Source: an uncultured SAR86 cluster bacterium (GTDB taxonomy: Bacteria; Pseudomonadota; Gammaproteobacteria; Magnimaribacterales; AG-339-G14). From it: a stretch of 64,000 bases of DNA. Positions within the stretch are counted from its first letter, which is position 1. Each line of letters starts with the position of its first letter. The position numbers and the translations under genes were made by a program. The DNA lies in contig CACOBG010000003.1 in NCBI GenBank assembly GCA_902625415.1, forward strand, positions 89,156 through 153,155, given 5' to 3'. The notes beneath the pieces are model-generated. The model saw nothing but the letters and a program-made list of their open reading frames with translations, did not search any database and had not been told where the DNA came from. Below, piece after piece: positions 47,302 to 55,631 of this stretch.

Positions 47302-48609
47302 TTATTTTGAAGCTTTGTCTATAGCTTGTGAAATATCTGCAATGATATCTTCAGCATTTTCAATACCGATTGATAATCTTACATATCCAGGTGTCACCCC
47401 AGCAGATTCTTGTTCTTCAGGAGCAAGCTGGCTGTGAGTTGTAGTTGCTGGATGGATAGCAAGAGATCTTGAGTCTCCAATATTTGCAACATGATATAGA
47501 AGCTCTAGGGAGTCAATAAATTTACTTCCAGCTTCTTTTCCACCTGGTAACTCAAATCCAACAAGTGCACCATAACCACCGGTCATGTATTTATCAGCCT
47601 TTTCTTTTTCAGCACCTTCGAAAAGGCCTGGATAAGTGACTGATTGAACTTTTTTGTTGGAGGCTAAAAATTCAGCAACTTGTTGTGCATTGTTGGCATG
47701 TTCACGCATTCTCAAAGGCAGTGTCTCTAATCCTTGAATAAACATCCAAGCATTAAAGGGACTCATAGCTCCGCCTAAGTCTCTAAGAAGTGTAGTTCTT
47801 AATTTAAGTAAGTAAGCAAACGGTAAGCCCATGTTTTTGGTCACTTGCTCATCCCAGACAACTCCGCCATAACAAGGATCAGGAGTATTTAAGGCAGGCT
47901 GTCTATCTGCTCCAGCTTTACCCCAATCAAAATTACCGCCATCAAGGATAAGTCCTCCGATAGTTGTTCCATGTCCGCCAATGTATTTCGTAGTTGAATA
48001 AGTGGTTACCGCAGCACCGTGGTCAAACGGACGACAGAGAACTGGTGCAGCAGTATTGTCTACGATCAAAGGTATGCCATGATTTCTTCCTATTTCTGCA
48101 ACTTCACCAATTGGAAATACTTGAAGTTTTGGATTGGGCAGAGTTTCTGCAAAATAAGCTCTGGTTTTATCGTCAGTAGCTTTTTCAAAATTAGCTGGAT
48201 CTGTTGGATCAACAAATCTAACTTCTATTCCCATTTCTTTAAGGTTGTTTTTAAACTGGTTGTATGTTCCGCCATACAAGTGTGAAGAAGAGACAATGTT
48301 ATCCCCTGCTCTAGCAACATTTTGAATTGAGTATGCCGATGCGGTTTGTCCTGAAGAAACAGCTAATCCTGCTGCTGCTCCATCTAAAGCAGCCATTCTT
48401 TGCTCAAGAACATCACAAGTTGGATTCATGATTCGGGTGTAAATATTTCCGAATTCTTGCAACCCGAATAAGCTTGCTGCATGAGCTGTATCGTTAAACT
48501 GGTAACTTGTAGTTTGGTGAATGGGAACGGCTACTGAACCAGTAGTTTCATCATTACGCCACCCTGCGTGCAGAGCAATCGTTTCTAAATTTTTTCCTTC
48601 ATATGCCAT
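47302..48609 (-). CDS. metY: O-acetylhomoserine sulfhydrylase
   Basis: 435-residue Cys/Met-metabolism PLP enzyme that makes homocysteine from O-acetylhomoserine and sulfide. It has ETIALHAGWRNDETTGSVAVPIHQTTSYQF at the start, YGGTYNQFKNNLKEMGIEVRFVDP, and the PLP lysine in TYSTTKYIGGHGTTIGG. The C-terminal VANIGDSRSLAIHPATTTHSQL is the usual substrate block. The ATG carries a clear Shine-Dalgarno (atggagataaaccATG). A SAM-II riboswitch precedes it and a terminator follows, so it is a single-gene unit repressed by S-adenosylmethionine by inference from the RNA. Confidence 0.96.
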   Translation of the reverse strand: MAYEGKNLETIALHAGWRNDETTGSVAVPIHQTTSYQFNDTAHAASLFGLQEFGNIYTRIMNPTCDVLEQRMAALDGAAAGLAVSSGQTASAYSIQNVARAGDNIVSSSHLYGGTYNQFKNNLKEMGIEVRFVDPTDPANFEKATDDKTRAYFAETLPNPKLQVFPIGEVAEIGRNHGIPLIVDNTAAPVLCRPFDHGAAVTTYSTTKYIGGHGTTIGGLILDGGNFDWGKAGADRQPALNTPDPCYGGVVWDEQVTKNMGLPFAYLLKLRTTLLRDLGGAMSPFNAWMFIQGLETLPLRMREHANNAQQVAEFLASNKKVQSVTYPGLFEGAEKEKADKYMTGGYGALVGFELPGGKEAGSKFIDSLELLYHVANIGDSRSLAIHPATTTHSQLAPEEQESAGVTPGYVRLSIGIENAEDIIADISQAIDKASK

Positions 48610-48630
48610 GGTTTATCTCCATAAATTATT

Positions 48631-48662
48631 AAAAAAAAACCTGTTTGCTTTCGCTAAACAGG
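48631..48662 (-). terminator. riboswitch-controlled intrinsic terminator in the metY leader
   Basis: CCTGTTTAGC-GAAA-GCAAACAGG forms a hairpin with GNRA tetraloop (one bulged A), followed by nine U residues, 21 bases upstream of the metY ATG. The 5' arm is perfectly complementary over ten bases to the 3' end of the upstream aptamer, so the two helices exclude each other. This is the expression platform of the SAM-II riboswitch. Confidence 0.9.
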
Positions 48663-48673
48663 TCAAAAAAAAT

Positions 48674-48724
48674 CCTGTTTAGCAAATTTTATAAAGCGTT
48701 TGCAAGTCGGTTAAATCAACGCTA
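48674..48724 (-). ncRNA. SAM-II riboswitch aptamer
   Basis: On the metY strand the RNA reads AGCGTTGATTTAACCGACTT, then GCAAACGCTTTATAAAATTTG and CTAAACAGG. P1 is AGCGTT/AACGCT (48718-48723 with 48695-48700). The diagnostic conserved segments GATTTAACCG, TTGCAA, ATAAA and GCTAAA occur in the right order and spacing for the SAM-II pseudoknot (RF00521-type). Binding of SAM would sequester GCTAAA, freeing the terminator arm; without SAM GCTAAACAGG pairs with CCTGTTTAGC to form an antiterminator. This is uncommon outside alphaproteobacteria and marine metagenomes. Confidence 0.93.
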
Positions 48725-48731
48725 TAAATGC

Positions 48732-48737
48732 AATATA
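48732..48737 (-). promoter_or_regulatory. putative -10 box of the metY riboswitch transcript
   Basis: TATATT (five of six to TATAAT) on the (-) strand ends eight bases before P1 of the aptamer, putting the transcript start at its first base pair. No good -35 is visible at 17 bases. It lies in the region that the ORF track counted as the start of the divergent enoyl-CoA hydratase. Confidence 0.5.
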
Positions 48738-48766
48738 CACAAAAATATCAAAAAAGAGAAAAAAAA

Positions 48767-49627
48767 ATGAAAGATTTTGAAAGTTTGAAAACTTCTATAA
48801 AAAATAAAGTTTTGACGGTTGTCTTTAATAGGCCTGAAAAAATGAATACCTTTTCTGGACAAATGTTAAAAGATATCTTGGAGCTTCTTGATGAGGCTGA
48901 AAAGGATGATGACATTCGAGCAGTTATTTTTACTGGTTCTGGAAAAGCTTTTTGTGCAGGAGCTGACCTATCTTCAGGTGAGGATACGTTTGATATGTCC
49001 GACAAAGGCAAGGCTAAGACTGAAGTTAAAAGAGATACTGGTGGAATACTTACTTTAAGATTGTTTGATTTTAAAAAACCATTAATTGCAGCAATAAATG
49101 GAGCGGCTGTAGGAGTAGGTGTGACTATGACACTTCCTATGGATGTCAGAATATGTTCTGAGAAGGCTAAATTTGGATTCGTGTTTGCTAAAAGAGGCAT
49201 CGTTCCTGAAGCTTGTTCAAGCTGGTTTCTGCCTAAAATTGTCGGTATTTCTAATGCTCTGCAGTGGTGCCTGTCTGGAAAAATTTTTATGCCTCAAGAA
49301 GCTCTAGACAAGGGATTGGTTACGGAAGTTACTCCAGAAGATAAATTACTAGAAAAAGCCGAAGAAATAGCAACCGATTTTGTAGAAGCTACTTCTAGCC
49401 TTTCAGTAACTCTTATCAGGCAAATGCTATGGAAAATGTTAGGCGCTGATCATCCTATGGAAGCTCATAAAATTGACTCTAGAGGAGTATATTCACTTGG
49501 TAAAACCGGTGAAGCCAGTGAAGGCGTTATGTCTTTTTTAGAAAAGAGAGAGCCAAACTTTCCTGGAAAAGTTAGCAAAGATTTGCCTGAATTTTACCCA
49601 TGGTGGGATGACAAAGAATTCAAATAA
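48767..49627 (+). CDS. enoyl-CoA hydratase/isomerase family protein
   Basis: Crotonase-fold enzyme, 286 residues from the Met at 48767 (MKDFESLKTSIKNKVL). The track start at 48728 would place thirteen basic residues over the metY promoter and riboswitch region; an agagaa ribosome-binding sequence before 48767 favours this start. FCAGADLSSGEDTF and NGAAVGVGVTMTLPMDVRI form the oxyanion hole, and FVFAKRGIVPEACSSWFLPKIVG carries the catalytic glutamate position (PEA). A 50-residue insert-like lid lies between. Its stop overlaps the next gene's ATG by one base. Confidence 0.92.
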   Translation: MKDFESLKTSIKNKVLTVVFNRPEKMNTFSGQMLKDILELLDEAEKDDDIRAVIFTGSGKAFCAGADLSSGEDTFDMSDKGKAKTEVKRDTGGILTLRLFDFKKPLIAAINGAAVGVGVTMTLPMDVRICSEKAKFGFVFAKRGIVPEACSSWFLPKIVGISNALQWCLSGKIFMPQEALDKGLVTEVTPEDKLLEKAEEIATDFVEATSSLSVTLIRQMLWKMLGADHPMEAHKIDSRGVYSLGKTGEASEGVMSFLEKREPNFPGKVSKDLPEFYPWWDDKEFK

Positions 49628-51165
49628 TGTCCTGGAAAAAAGAAATTTCTCAAATTAAGCTTAGGGAAAAGCTAGCTAAGCAACAAGGTGGTCCTGAAGC
49701 GGTTAAATTACAGCACAATAAAGGACGTCTTACTTTACGCGAGAGAATAGACCTTTTGCTTGATAAAGAATCTTTTGAAGAGATTGGAAAAGTTGCTGGA
49801 GGAGCTGAATACGATGATGAAGGAAATCTAACCTCCCTCACCCCGGCAAATTTTATTTTAGGCTTTGGAAAAATTGATGGACAAGATGTAATAGTTGGCG
49901 GTGAAGATTTTACAGTTAAAGGTGGTTCTCCTAACGCTGCAGGTTTAAGAAAAAGTGTTTATACGGAAGATCTAGCAGTTAAACATAAATTTCCATTGGT
50001 GAGACTTCATGAAGGTGGCGGAGGCTCAGTTGCAGGACCAAGTAAAGAAAAAAAAGGTTATGGCGGAGATCCAGTTTTTGCTAGATCGAGATTTAAGTCC
50101 GTTGCGCAAACTCTTAAAGAAGTTCCAGTTGTTTCTGCCGCCCTAGGCCCTGTCGCAGGACTGCCAGCCTCTCGTTTTGTAGGCTCTCACTTCAGATTAA
50201 TGGTCAAAGACAACGCTCAAATTTTAGTTGCAGGTCCAGCTGTGGTCTCTAGAGCTTTTGGTAAAGATTTTACAAAAGAGGAGTTGGGAGGCTCTGACGT
50301 TCACAAGAAAAATGGTGTTACAGATAACATTGCTGAATCTGAAGAGGACGCTTTTAATCAAATTAAAAAATTTCTATCTTTCTTTCCACCCAATATTTAT
50401 GAACTTCCGCCAAAAAAAGAATCAAAAGATGACATAAATAGATCGGAAAAAATTCTTGAAGAAATCATTCCTAAGGACAGAAAAAAAACTTATGAGATGA
50501 GAGAGATAATCAAAATGGTAGTTGATGACAAAAATTTTTTTGAAATATCTAATTTTTTTGGTAGAGGAATCATTACAGGATTTGCTCGACTTAATGGTTT
50601 TTCAGTTGGTATTTTTGCAAATGATAGTAACTTTTATGCTGGTTCAATGACTGCTGATAATGCAAAAAAAACTACTCGTTTTATTAAACTGTGCGATCAA
50701 TTTAATATTCCAATTTTAACAATTGTTGACGAACCTGGTTTCTTAATTGGCAAAAAAGCTGAAGAAGATGCAACCATACTTCATGGAACGGAGGCAGTTT
50801 TGGCTGCTGCAGATTCCACTATTCCATGGTGCACTCTCTTGGTAAGAAAATCTTTTGGTGTTGCTGCTGCAGCTCACTTTGGAGAAGATCCTTATGTTTT
50901 AGCTTGGCCCTCTTCTGAAGCAGGCGCGCTACCTTTAGAGGGAGGAGTTGCTGTTGCTTTCGGAAAAGAAATTGCCAAAGCAAAGGATCCCGAAAAAAAG
51001 AGGAAGGAAATAGAGGAAAAATTAGCAAAGTCTCAAAGTCCCTTCCCCAGAGCAGAGGCTTTTTCGGTGCATGAAATTATTGACCCGAAAGACACAAGGC
51101 AGTATCTTTGCTCATGGATTACTAGAGTCCAAAAAAGTTTAGAAGTAAAATTACTAGATAAATAA
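49627..51165 (+). CDS. acyl-CoA carboxylase carboxyltransferase (beta) subunit
   Basis: 512 residues of the propionyl-/methylcrotonyl-CoA carboxylase carboxyltransferase family. The N-terminal half has KLQHNKGRLTLRERIDLLLDKESFEE and RLHEGGGGSVAGPS, and acyl-CoA contact GGDPVFARSRF; the C-terminal half has ITGFARLNGFSVGIFANDSNFYAG, KTTRFIKLCDQFNIPILTIVDEPGF and AAAHFGEDPYVLAWPSSEAG. A biotin carboxylase/BCCP subunit is needed for activity and is not found in the window. The neighbouring enoyl-CoA hydratase and aldehyde dehydrogenase suggest a branched or dicarboxylic acyl-CoA route. Confidence 0.93.
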   Translation: MSWKKEISQIKLREKLAKQQGGPEAVKLQHNKGRLTLRERIDLLLDKESFEEIGKVAGGAEYDDEGNLTSLTPANFILGFGKIDGQDVIVGGEDFTVKGGSPNAAGLRKSVYTEDLAVKHKFPLVRLHEGGGGSVAGPSKEKKGYGGDPVFARSRFKSVAQTLKEVPVVSAALGPVAGLPASRFVGSHFRLMVKDNAQILVAGPAVVSRAFGKDFTKEELGGSDVHKKNGVTDNIAESEEDAFNQIKKFLSFFPPNIYELPPKKESKDDINRSEKILEEIIPKDRKKTYEMREIIKMVVDDKNFFEISNFFGRGIITGFARLNGFSVGIFANDSNFYAGSMTADNAKKTTRFIKLCDQFNIPILTIVDEPGFLIGKKAEEDATILHGTEAVLAAADSTIPWCTLLVRKSFGVAAAAHFGEDPYVLAWPSSEAGALPLEGGVAVAFGKEIAKAKDPEKKRKEIEEKLAKSQSPFPRAEAFSVHEIIDPKDTRQYLCSWITRVQKSLEVKLLDK

Positions 51166-51180
51166 TTAAAGAGGATAAAT

Positions 51181-52614
51181 ATGAAAGTTTGTGAAGAGTT
51201 TTATATAAATGGCGAATGGGTAAAACCCGTTAATGACTTAAAAACTTTAGATGTTATTAACCCTGCTACAGAGGAAGTCTTCGGAAGAATTGCTTTGGGA
51301 GATAAAGACGATGTTGATGCAGCAGTAGAAGCAGCATATACAGCTTTTGAAAGCTTTGGTTATAGTTCGGTTGACGAACGAGTGAGTTTACTTGAAAAAA
51401 TATTAGAAATTTATCAGGGTAAATATGACGAAATTGCAGAAACTATTTCTTCAGAAATGGGTGCTCCGATAGGTTTATCTAAAGCTGCTCAAGCAGCTAC
51501 CGGTCTTGGTCACTTTAGTACGGCTTTAGAAACTCTAAAAAATTATAAATTTGAAGAAGTTAAAGGTTCTGCTCTCATAAGAAAAGAGCCAATTGGTGTA
51601 GTTGGAATGATCACTCCTTGGAATTGGCCAATAAACCAAATTTCTTGCAAAGTCGGCCCTGCTCTTGCAGCTGGATGTACTATGGTTCTAAAACCGACTG
51701 AAATTGCTCCATTCAATGCAATTCTTTTAGCTGATGTTCTTCATGAAGCAGGAGTTCCAAAGGGGGTGTTTAATTTAGTAAACGGTGATGGACCTTCTGT
51801 TGGTGAAGCAATGTCTGCTCACCCTAAGATTGATATGATGTCTTTCACAGGATCTACCAGAGCTGGAGTTGCAGTTGCCAAAGGTTCAGCAGATACTGTT
51901 AAAAGAGTTCATCAAGAATTAGGTGGAAAATCAGCAAATATTATTTTAGACGATGCTGATTTTGGTAAGGCTGTTACAAAAGGTACAGCTCATATGTTCA
52001 ACAATACTGGGCAGTCATGTAATGCACCTTCAAGAATGCTTGTTCCTGCCTCCAGACAAGATGAAGCTAAAGAAGCAGCAAAAGCAGTTGCCGAAGGAAT
52101 AGTTATCGGAGATCCCTCTGACGAGTCAACTAATATGGGACCTGTTGTTAGTGATGTCCAATTTAATAAAATTCAAGGTCTTATTGAGAAAGGTATTGAA
52201 GAAGGCGCTGAGGTAGTAGTTGGAGGACCTGGAAAGCCTGAAGGCCTAAATCAAGGTTATTTTGTCAAACCAACTGTCTTTGCAAACGTTTCCAACGATA
52301 TGACCATAGCTAGAGAAGAAATTTTCGGGCCTGTTTTATGTATCATTCCTTACAAAGATGAAGATGATGCTATAAAGATTGCAAACGATACTCCTTATGG
52401 GCTATCGGGTTACGTATCTTCTGAAGATCCTGAACATGCTTTAAGCGTAGCTAGGAAAATTAGAAGCGGAAATGTTCATATCAATAATAAACCTACAGGA
52501 ATTGATGCCCCTTTTGGTGGATTTAAGCAATCTGGAAATGGAAGAGAATGGGGAGAATTTGGCTTTGAAGAGTTTTTAGAAATAAAAGCTGTAATGGGCT
52601 ACGCCTCAAAATAA
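51181..52614 (+). CDS. NAD(P)-dependent aldehyde dehydrogenase
   Basis: 477 residues. TPWNWPINQISCKVGPALAAGCTMVLKPTEIAP is the cofactor-binding region, FTGSTRAGVAVAKGSA the NAD loop, HQELGGKSANIILDDADF the catalytic glutamate context, and NTGQSCNAPSRMLVP the nucleophile cysteine. C-terminal EIFGPVLCIIPYKDEDDAIKIANDTPYGLSGYV completes the family pattern. A good ribosome-binding site (aagaggataaatATG) is present. Broad specificity is typical; the substrate aldehyde cannot be read. It follows the carboxyltransferase by 15 bases. Confidence 0.95.
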   Translation: MKVCEEFYINGEWVKPVNDLKTLDVINPATEEVFGRIALGDKDDVDAAVEAAYTAFESFGYSSVDERVSLLEKILEIYQGKYDEIAETISSEMGAPIGLSKAAQAATGLGHFSTALETLKNYKFEEVKGSALIRKEPIGVVGMITPWNWPINQISCKVGPALAAGCTMVLKPTEIAPFNAILLADVLHEAGVPKGVFNLVNGDGPSVGEAMSAHPKIDMMSFTGSTRAGVAVAKGSADTVKRVHQELGGKSANIILDDADFGKAVTKGTAHMFNNTGQSCNAPSRMLVPASRQDEAKEAAKAVAEGIVIGDPSDESTNMGPVVSDVQFNKIQGLIEKGIEEGAEVVVGGPGKPEGLNQGYFVKPTVFANVSNDMTIAREEIFGPVLCIIPYKDEDDAIKIANDTPYGLSGYVSSEDPEHALSVARKIRSGNVHINNKPTGIDAPFGGFKQSGNGREWGEFGFEEFLEIKAVMGYASK

Positions 52615-52629
52615 TAAACTAAAAATAAA

Positions 52630-53598
52630 ATGACTATCTTGGTAACCGGTGGAGCTGGTTACATAGGTAGTCATTTTGTAAGGCACTTAGAAAGAAGAAA
52701 AATTGAATATGTCATAGTAGACAATTTTTCAACAGGGCATAAAAAATTTGTAAAAAATAAAAAGTTTTTTGAACTCGATCTTAAAGACCCTGAAGAGATT
52801 AGAGTAAATCTTCAAGATCAAGAAATCACATCTATAGTTCATTTTGCAGGATTATCGATTGTTTCAGACTCTCAAAAAAAGGAAAAAGAGTATTATGAAA
52901 ATAATGTTCTAGCTTCAATGAACTTAGCAAAGTTTGCTTTAGAAAAAAAAATAAGAAAATTTATTTTTTCCTCTTCTGCTGCAGTCTATGGTATCCCTGA
53001 AGAAGTTCCTATAAAAGAAAATCATCCAACAAAACCTATAAATAATTATGGTAAAAACAAGTTGGAGATTGAAAATATCTTAAAAAAATTATCTATGGAA
53101 TATCCTCTTGATGTTGTTTGCTTAAGATACTTTAATGCTGCTGGTGCAGATGAAGACGGAGATATAGGAGAAGAACGAAATCCTGAGACACACCTTATAC
53201 CCAATATTATCAAATCAGTTTTACAATCAAACGAATTTTTTATTCATGGTGATACTTACGATACCAAAGACGGAACTTGTATTAGAGACTATATCCATGT
53301 AAATGATTTAGCGAGCGCTCATTTATCATCTCTTAAATTTTTGGATTCTAATAAAGGATTTCATATTTTTAATTTAGGTTCTGAACAAGGTTTTTCTGTC
53401 ATGGAAGTAATCGATGAGTGTCAAAAACTTATGAAGACAGCCATAAAATTTAAAATTGGTTCAAAAAGAGACGGAGATCCAAACATCTTAGTTGCAGACA
53501 ATAAAAAATCGATAAGTAAATTAGGTTGGAAATTAGAAAATAACTCTCTTAAGTCTATAATTTCATCTGCAATTAATTTTCATAAAAATGCCCTTTAA
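52630..53598 (+). CDS. galE: UDP-glucose 4-epimerase
   Basis: 322-residue SDR epimerase interconverting UDP-glucose and UDP-galactose for polysaccharide and LPS synthesis. NAD loop is TGGAGYIGSHFVRHLE, the S-x-x-x-Y-x-x-x-K pattern spans FSSSAAVYGIPEEVP and INNYGKNKLEIENIL, and LRYFNAAGADEDGDIGEERNPETHLIPNI and GTCIRDYIHVNDLASAH are GalE-specific. It overlaps the Wzi-like gene by 11 bases, which suggests that its product serves surface-polysaccharide assembly. Confidence 0.95.
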   Translation: MTILVTGGAGYIGSHFVRHLERRKIEYVIVDNFSTGHKKFVKNKKFFELDLKDPEEIRVNLQDQEITSIVHFAGLSIVSDSQKKEKEYYENNVLASMNLAKFALEKKIRKFIFSSSAAVYGIPEEVPIKENHPTKPINNYGKNKLEIENILKKLSMEYPLDVVCLRYFNAAGADEDGDIGEERNPETHLIPNIIKSVLQSNEFFIHGDTYDTKDGTCIRDYIHVNDLASAHLSSLKFLDSNKGFHIFNLGSEQGFSVMEVIDECQKLMKTAIKFKIGSKRDGDPNILVADNKKSISKLGWKLENNSLKSIISSAINFHKNAL

Positions 53599-55036
53599 CT
53601 TACTCGTAAAAGTTTTCGTGATTGGAACATTATCGTTATCAGCTTTTGCAGATCCATGGCTTAGTGGAAAAGACGAATTTGAAGTAAAAAAATTGGAATA
53701 TTTTTCAATTAAAAATCAATTTTCTATCGATTCATCTGCCTACCCCATTCCCTTGGCGCTTGTGAGAAATCCCAATGAAGATATGTTCAATAACATGTCA
53801 TTAATGAATGAGTATATTGAAGTTGCAGATAAAATTATTCAAAGAGAATCAAAAAAATTTATCAATGAGATTGGATTCTCATCAAACTCCGAGTTCAATC
53901 CATTTAGGTTTATAGATAGTAAATTTAAAGACAAAAATTCTTTATTCTTTTCTACTTCTTATCTAGGAGAAAGGTTTGCATCAAAAGTTTCAATCACAAC
54001 TTTTGAAAACCCTTATCAAGAAAAAAAATATGATTTTAGTGATTCTTATCTTGCCTTAGTTTCAGGAAATTTTATTTTAGGTGTTGGAAACTATGATAGG
54101 TGGTGGGGTCCTTCTCACCATGCAAGTTTGATTCTCTCAAATTATTCCAAATCTTCTCCTGGATTATTTATTAGATCGCTTGAGGGTTTTACTTCCCCCC
54201 TCCCCTTGATTAGAAGTTTTGGAAAGTTGAATTTCTCCTTTTTTGCAAATCAATTAGAAAGTAAAAGAGCAATAAAAAATCCTTTTTTAATTTCTGGAAG
54301 ATTATCGTTTAATCCAATAAGTGGCCTAACTATAGGCCTGACAAGATCAATAATGTTTGGTGGTGATGGTAAGGATAATAGCTTGAAAGCCCTTTGGGAC
54401 TCTATTAGGGGTGATGCGTCAACTTATAAAGGAAATTCAGATACAAATATAGATAATGAGTTAGCTGGGTTTGATATTAAATATAGTTTTAATGTCAATG
54501 ATCTTGTATGGAGTTTTTATGGTCAATATATTGGTGAGGATGGAACAGATTACTGGCCCTGGCGAACTTTTTATTTAGCCGGAACAGAATTTATTTATCT
54601 AAAAGGTGGCCAGTTGAATAGCGTTGTAATTGAATACGTTGATACCTATTACAACGGCCAAGATACCGGGACTAACGTAATTTATGAACATGGCTCCTAT
54701 GTAAGTGGATACAGATATAAAGGAAGTCCGATTGGAGCATTTATCGATGGAGACTCAAATTACATGCATTTATCTCTTAATAGCGAAATTAATAACGTTA
54801 CAAATATTGAATTTTCTTTGCTCTATGGAAATTTAAATAAAGATAATAGTGGAACCAAAAATTCTTGGGGAGCTACAAATAAAGACTTTTATGGAATTGT
54901 TTTAAACTTTGATTTCAAGATCAATTCTAAAATAGACTTAGGGTTGAATCTTACCAGCCTAAGTGAATCACTTTCATATAGAGGGAAAACTCTAGATAAA
55001 AATATTTTAGGTATAGATTTTAGATACCGTTTTTAA
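53588..55036 (+). CDS. outer-membrane capsule-assembly protein of the Wzi family
   Basis: 482 residues with a signal peptide (VKVFVIGTLSLSAFA) and a beta-barrel pattern ending in an aromatic residue (GIDFRYRF). The conserved Wzi block YDRWWGPSHHASLILSNYSKSSPGLFIRSLEGFTSP is clear. Wzi-type proteins are outer-membrane beta barrels that bind and retain capsular polysaccharide. No wza/wzc or glycosyltransferase is adjacent; only galE is coupled. A role in retaining an exopolysaccharide is inferred. Confidence 0.92.
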   Translation: MPFNLLVKVFVIGTLSLSAFADPWLSGKDEFEVKKLEYFSIKNQFSIDSSAYPIPLALVRNPNEDMFNNMSLMNEYIEVADKIIQRESKKFINEIGFSSNSEFNPFRFIDSKFKDKNSLFFSTSYLGERFASKVSITTFENPYQEKKYDFSDSYLALVSGNFILGVGNYDRWWGPSHHASLILSNYSKSSPGLFIRSLEGFTSPLPLIRSFGKLNFSFFANQLESKRAIKNPFLISGRLSFNPISGLTIGLTRSIMFGGDGKDNSLKALWDSIRGDASTYKGNSDTNIDNELAGFDIKYSFNVNDLVWSFYGQYIGEDGTDYWPWRTFYLAGTEFIYLKGGQLNSVVIEYVDTYYNGQDTGTNVIYEHGSYVSGYRYKGSPIGAFIDGDSNYMHLSLNSEINNVTNIEFSLLYGNLNKDNSGTKNSWGATNKDFYGIVLNFDFKINSKIDLGLNLTSLSESLSYRGKTLDKNILGIDFRYRF

Positions 55037-55302
55037 CGCCCAAATTTACCTTGTCTGTCGCATCTGTGACGACCAACTTTAAAATTTCTAACTGCTCCAT
55101 GCTTGGTTTTTCTGCCATTGACTCTTTTTCTCCAAAGTCTGAAGCTAGATGGTTTTAGGTTATTTCTCATGATATTTATGAGCTCTCCATGGTTTATTGA
55201 GAATTCTTTTTCAATAACTTCGAATGGAGTCCTATCTTCCCAAGCCATTTCGATTATCCTATTAGTACTTTCTAGATCAATGTTTTTTAAGGCTTTCTTC
55301 AT
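55033..55302 (-). CDS. DUF2805 (TIGR03643-like) protein
   Basis: 89 residues with the family core IIEMAWEDRTPFEVIEKEFSINHGELINIMRNNLKPSSFRLWRKRVNGRKTKH. Relatives form small proteins of unknown function, often in marine bacteria, and the segment looks like a helix-turn-helix-type fold with a basic tail. Nucleic-acid binding is conceivable because of the strongly basic end (GRHRCDRQGKFGR), but it is not demonstrated. It overlaps the upstream 95-residue gene by 26 bases and the end of the Wzi-like gene by four. Confidence 0.88.
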   Translation of the reverse strand: MKKALKNIDLESTNRIIEMAWEDRTPFEVIEKEFSINHGELINIMRNNLKPSSFRLWRKRVNGRKTKHGAVRNFKVGRHRCDRQGKFGR

Positions 55303-55564
55303 TATTATCCCAATGTGAAATTATCTTTTGATTATCCTCAATCCATCTTTCAAGCTGAAGAATTACATAGTCTTGACCCATAACAAGATCAAAATTTTCT
55401 TGCGGCATTAAGTCCTTTTCTTTTGACATTAATTCGGCCAAAGCTAAAAGATTTTCTGTCTGTTCTTCGTACTCTGCAAGCATCGGATTCTTTTTATCCT
55501 TGAAGGCATTTTGAATTTCATCAAGAAGAGCTGTTTTGAGTTCTTGCAATTCTATAGCATCCAT
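55277..55564 (-). CDS. 95-residue helical protein, function unknown
   Basis: No family recognised. The sequence is acidic and predicted helical: LQELKTALLDEIQNAFKDKKNPMLAEYEEQTENLLALAELM, then QENFDLVMGQDYVILQLERWIEDNQKIISHWDNNEESLKKH. No signal or membrane segment. Its end overlaps the DUF2805 gene by 26 bases, which favours a coupled pair. No Shine-Dalgarno is visible before the ATG. Confidence 0.65.
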   Translation of the reverse strand: MDAIELQELKTALLDEIQNAFKDKKNPMLAEYEEQTENLLALAELMSKEKDLMPQENFDLVMGQDYVILQLERWIEDNQKIISHWDNNEESLKKH

Positions 55565-55631
55565 TACTCATTATAAGAAATAATATTTAGTTTATTTAAA
55601 GATTTTAATTAATTATGAATTTATTTCTAAA

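Noticed and set aside
48748-49200. A 150-residue (-) ORF antisense to the enoyl-CoA hydratase
   Set aside because: Covered by a well-supported gene on the other strand; the translation is S/T/P-rich without domain patterns.
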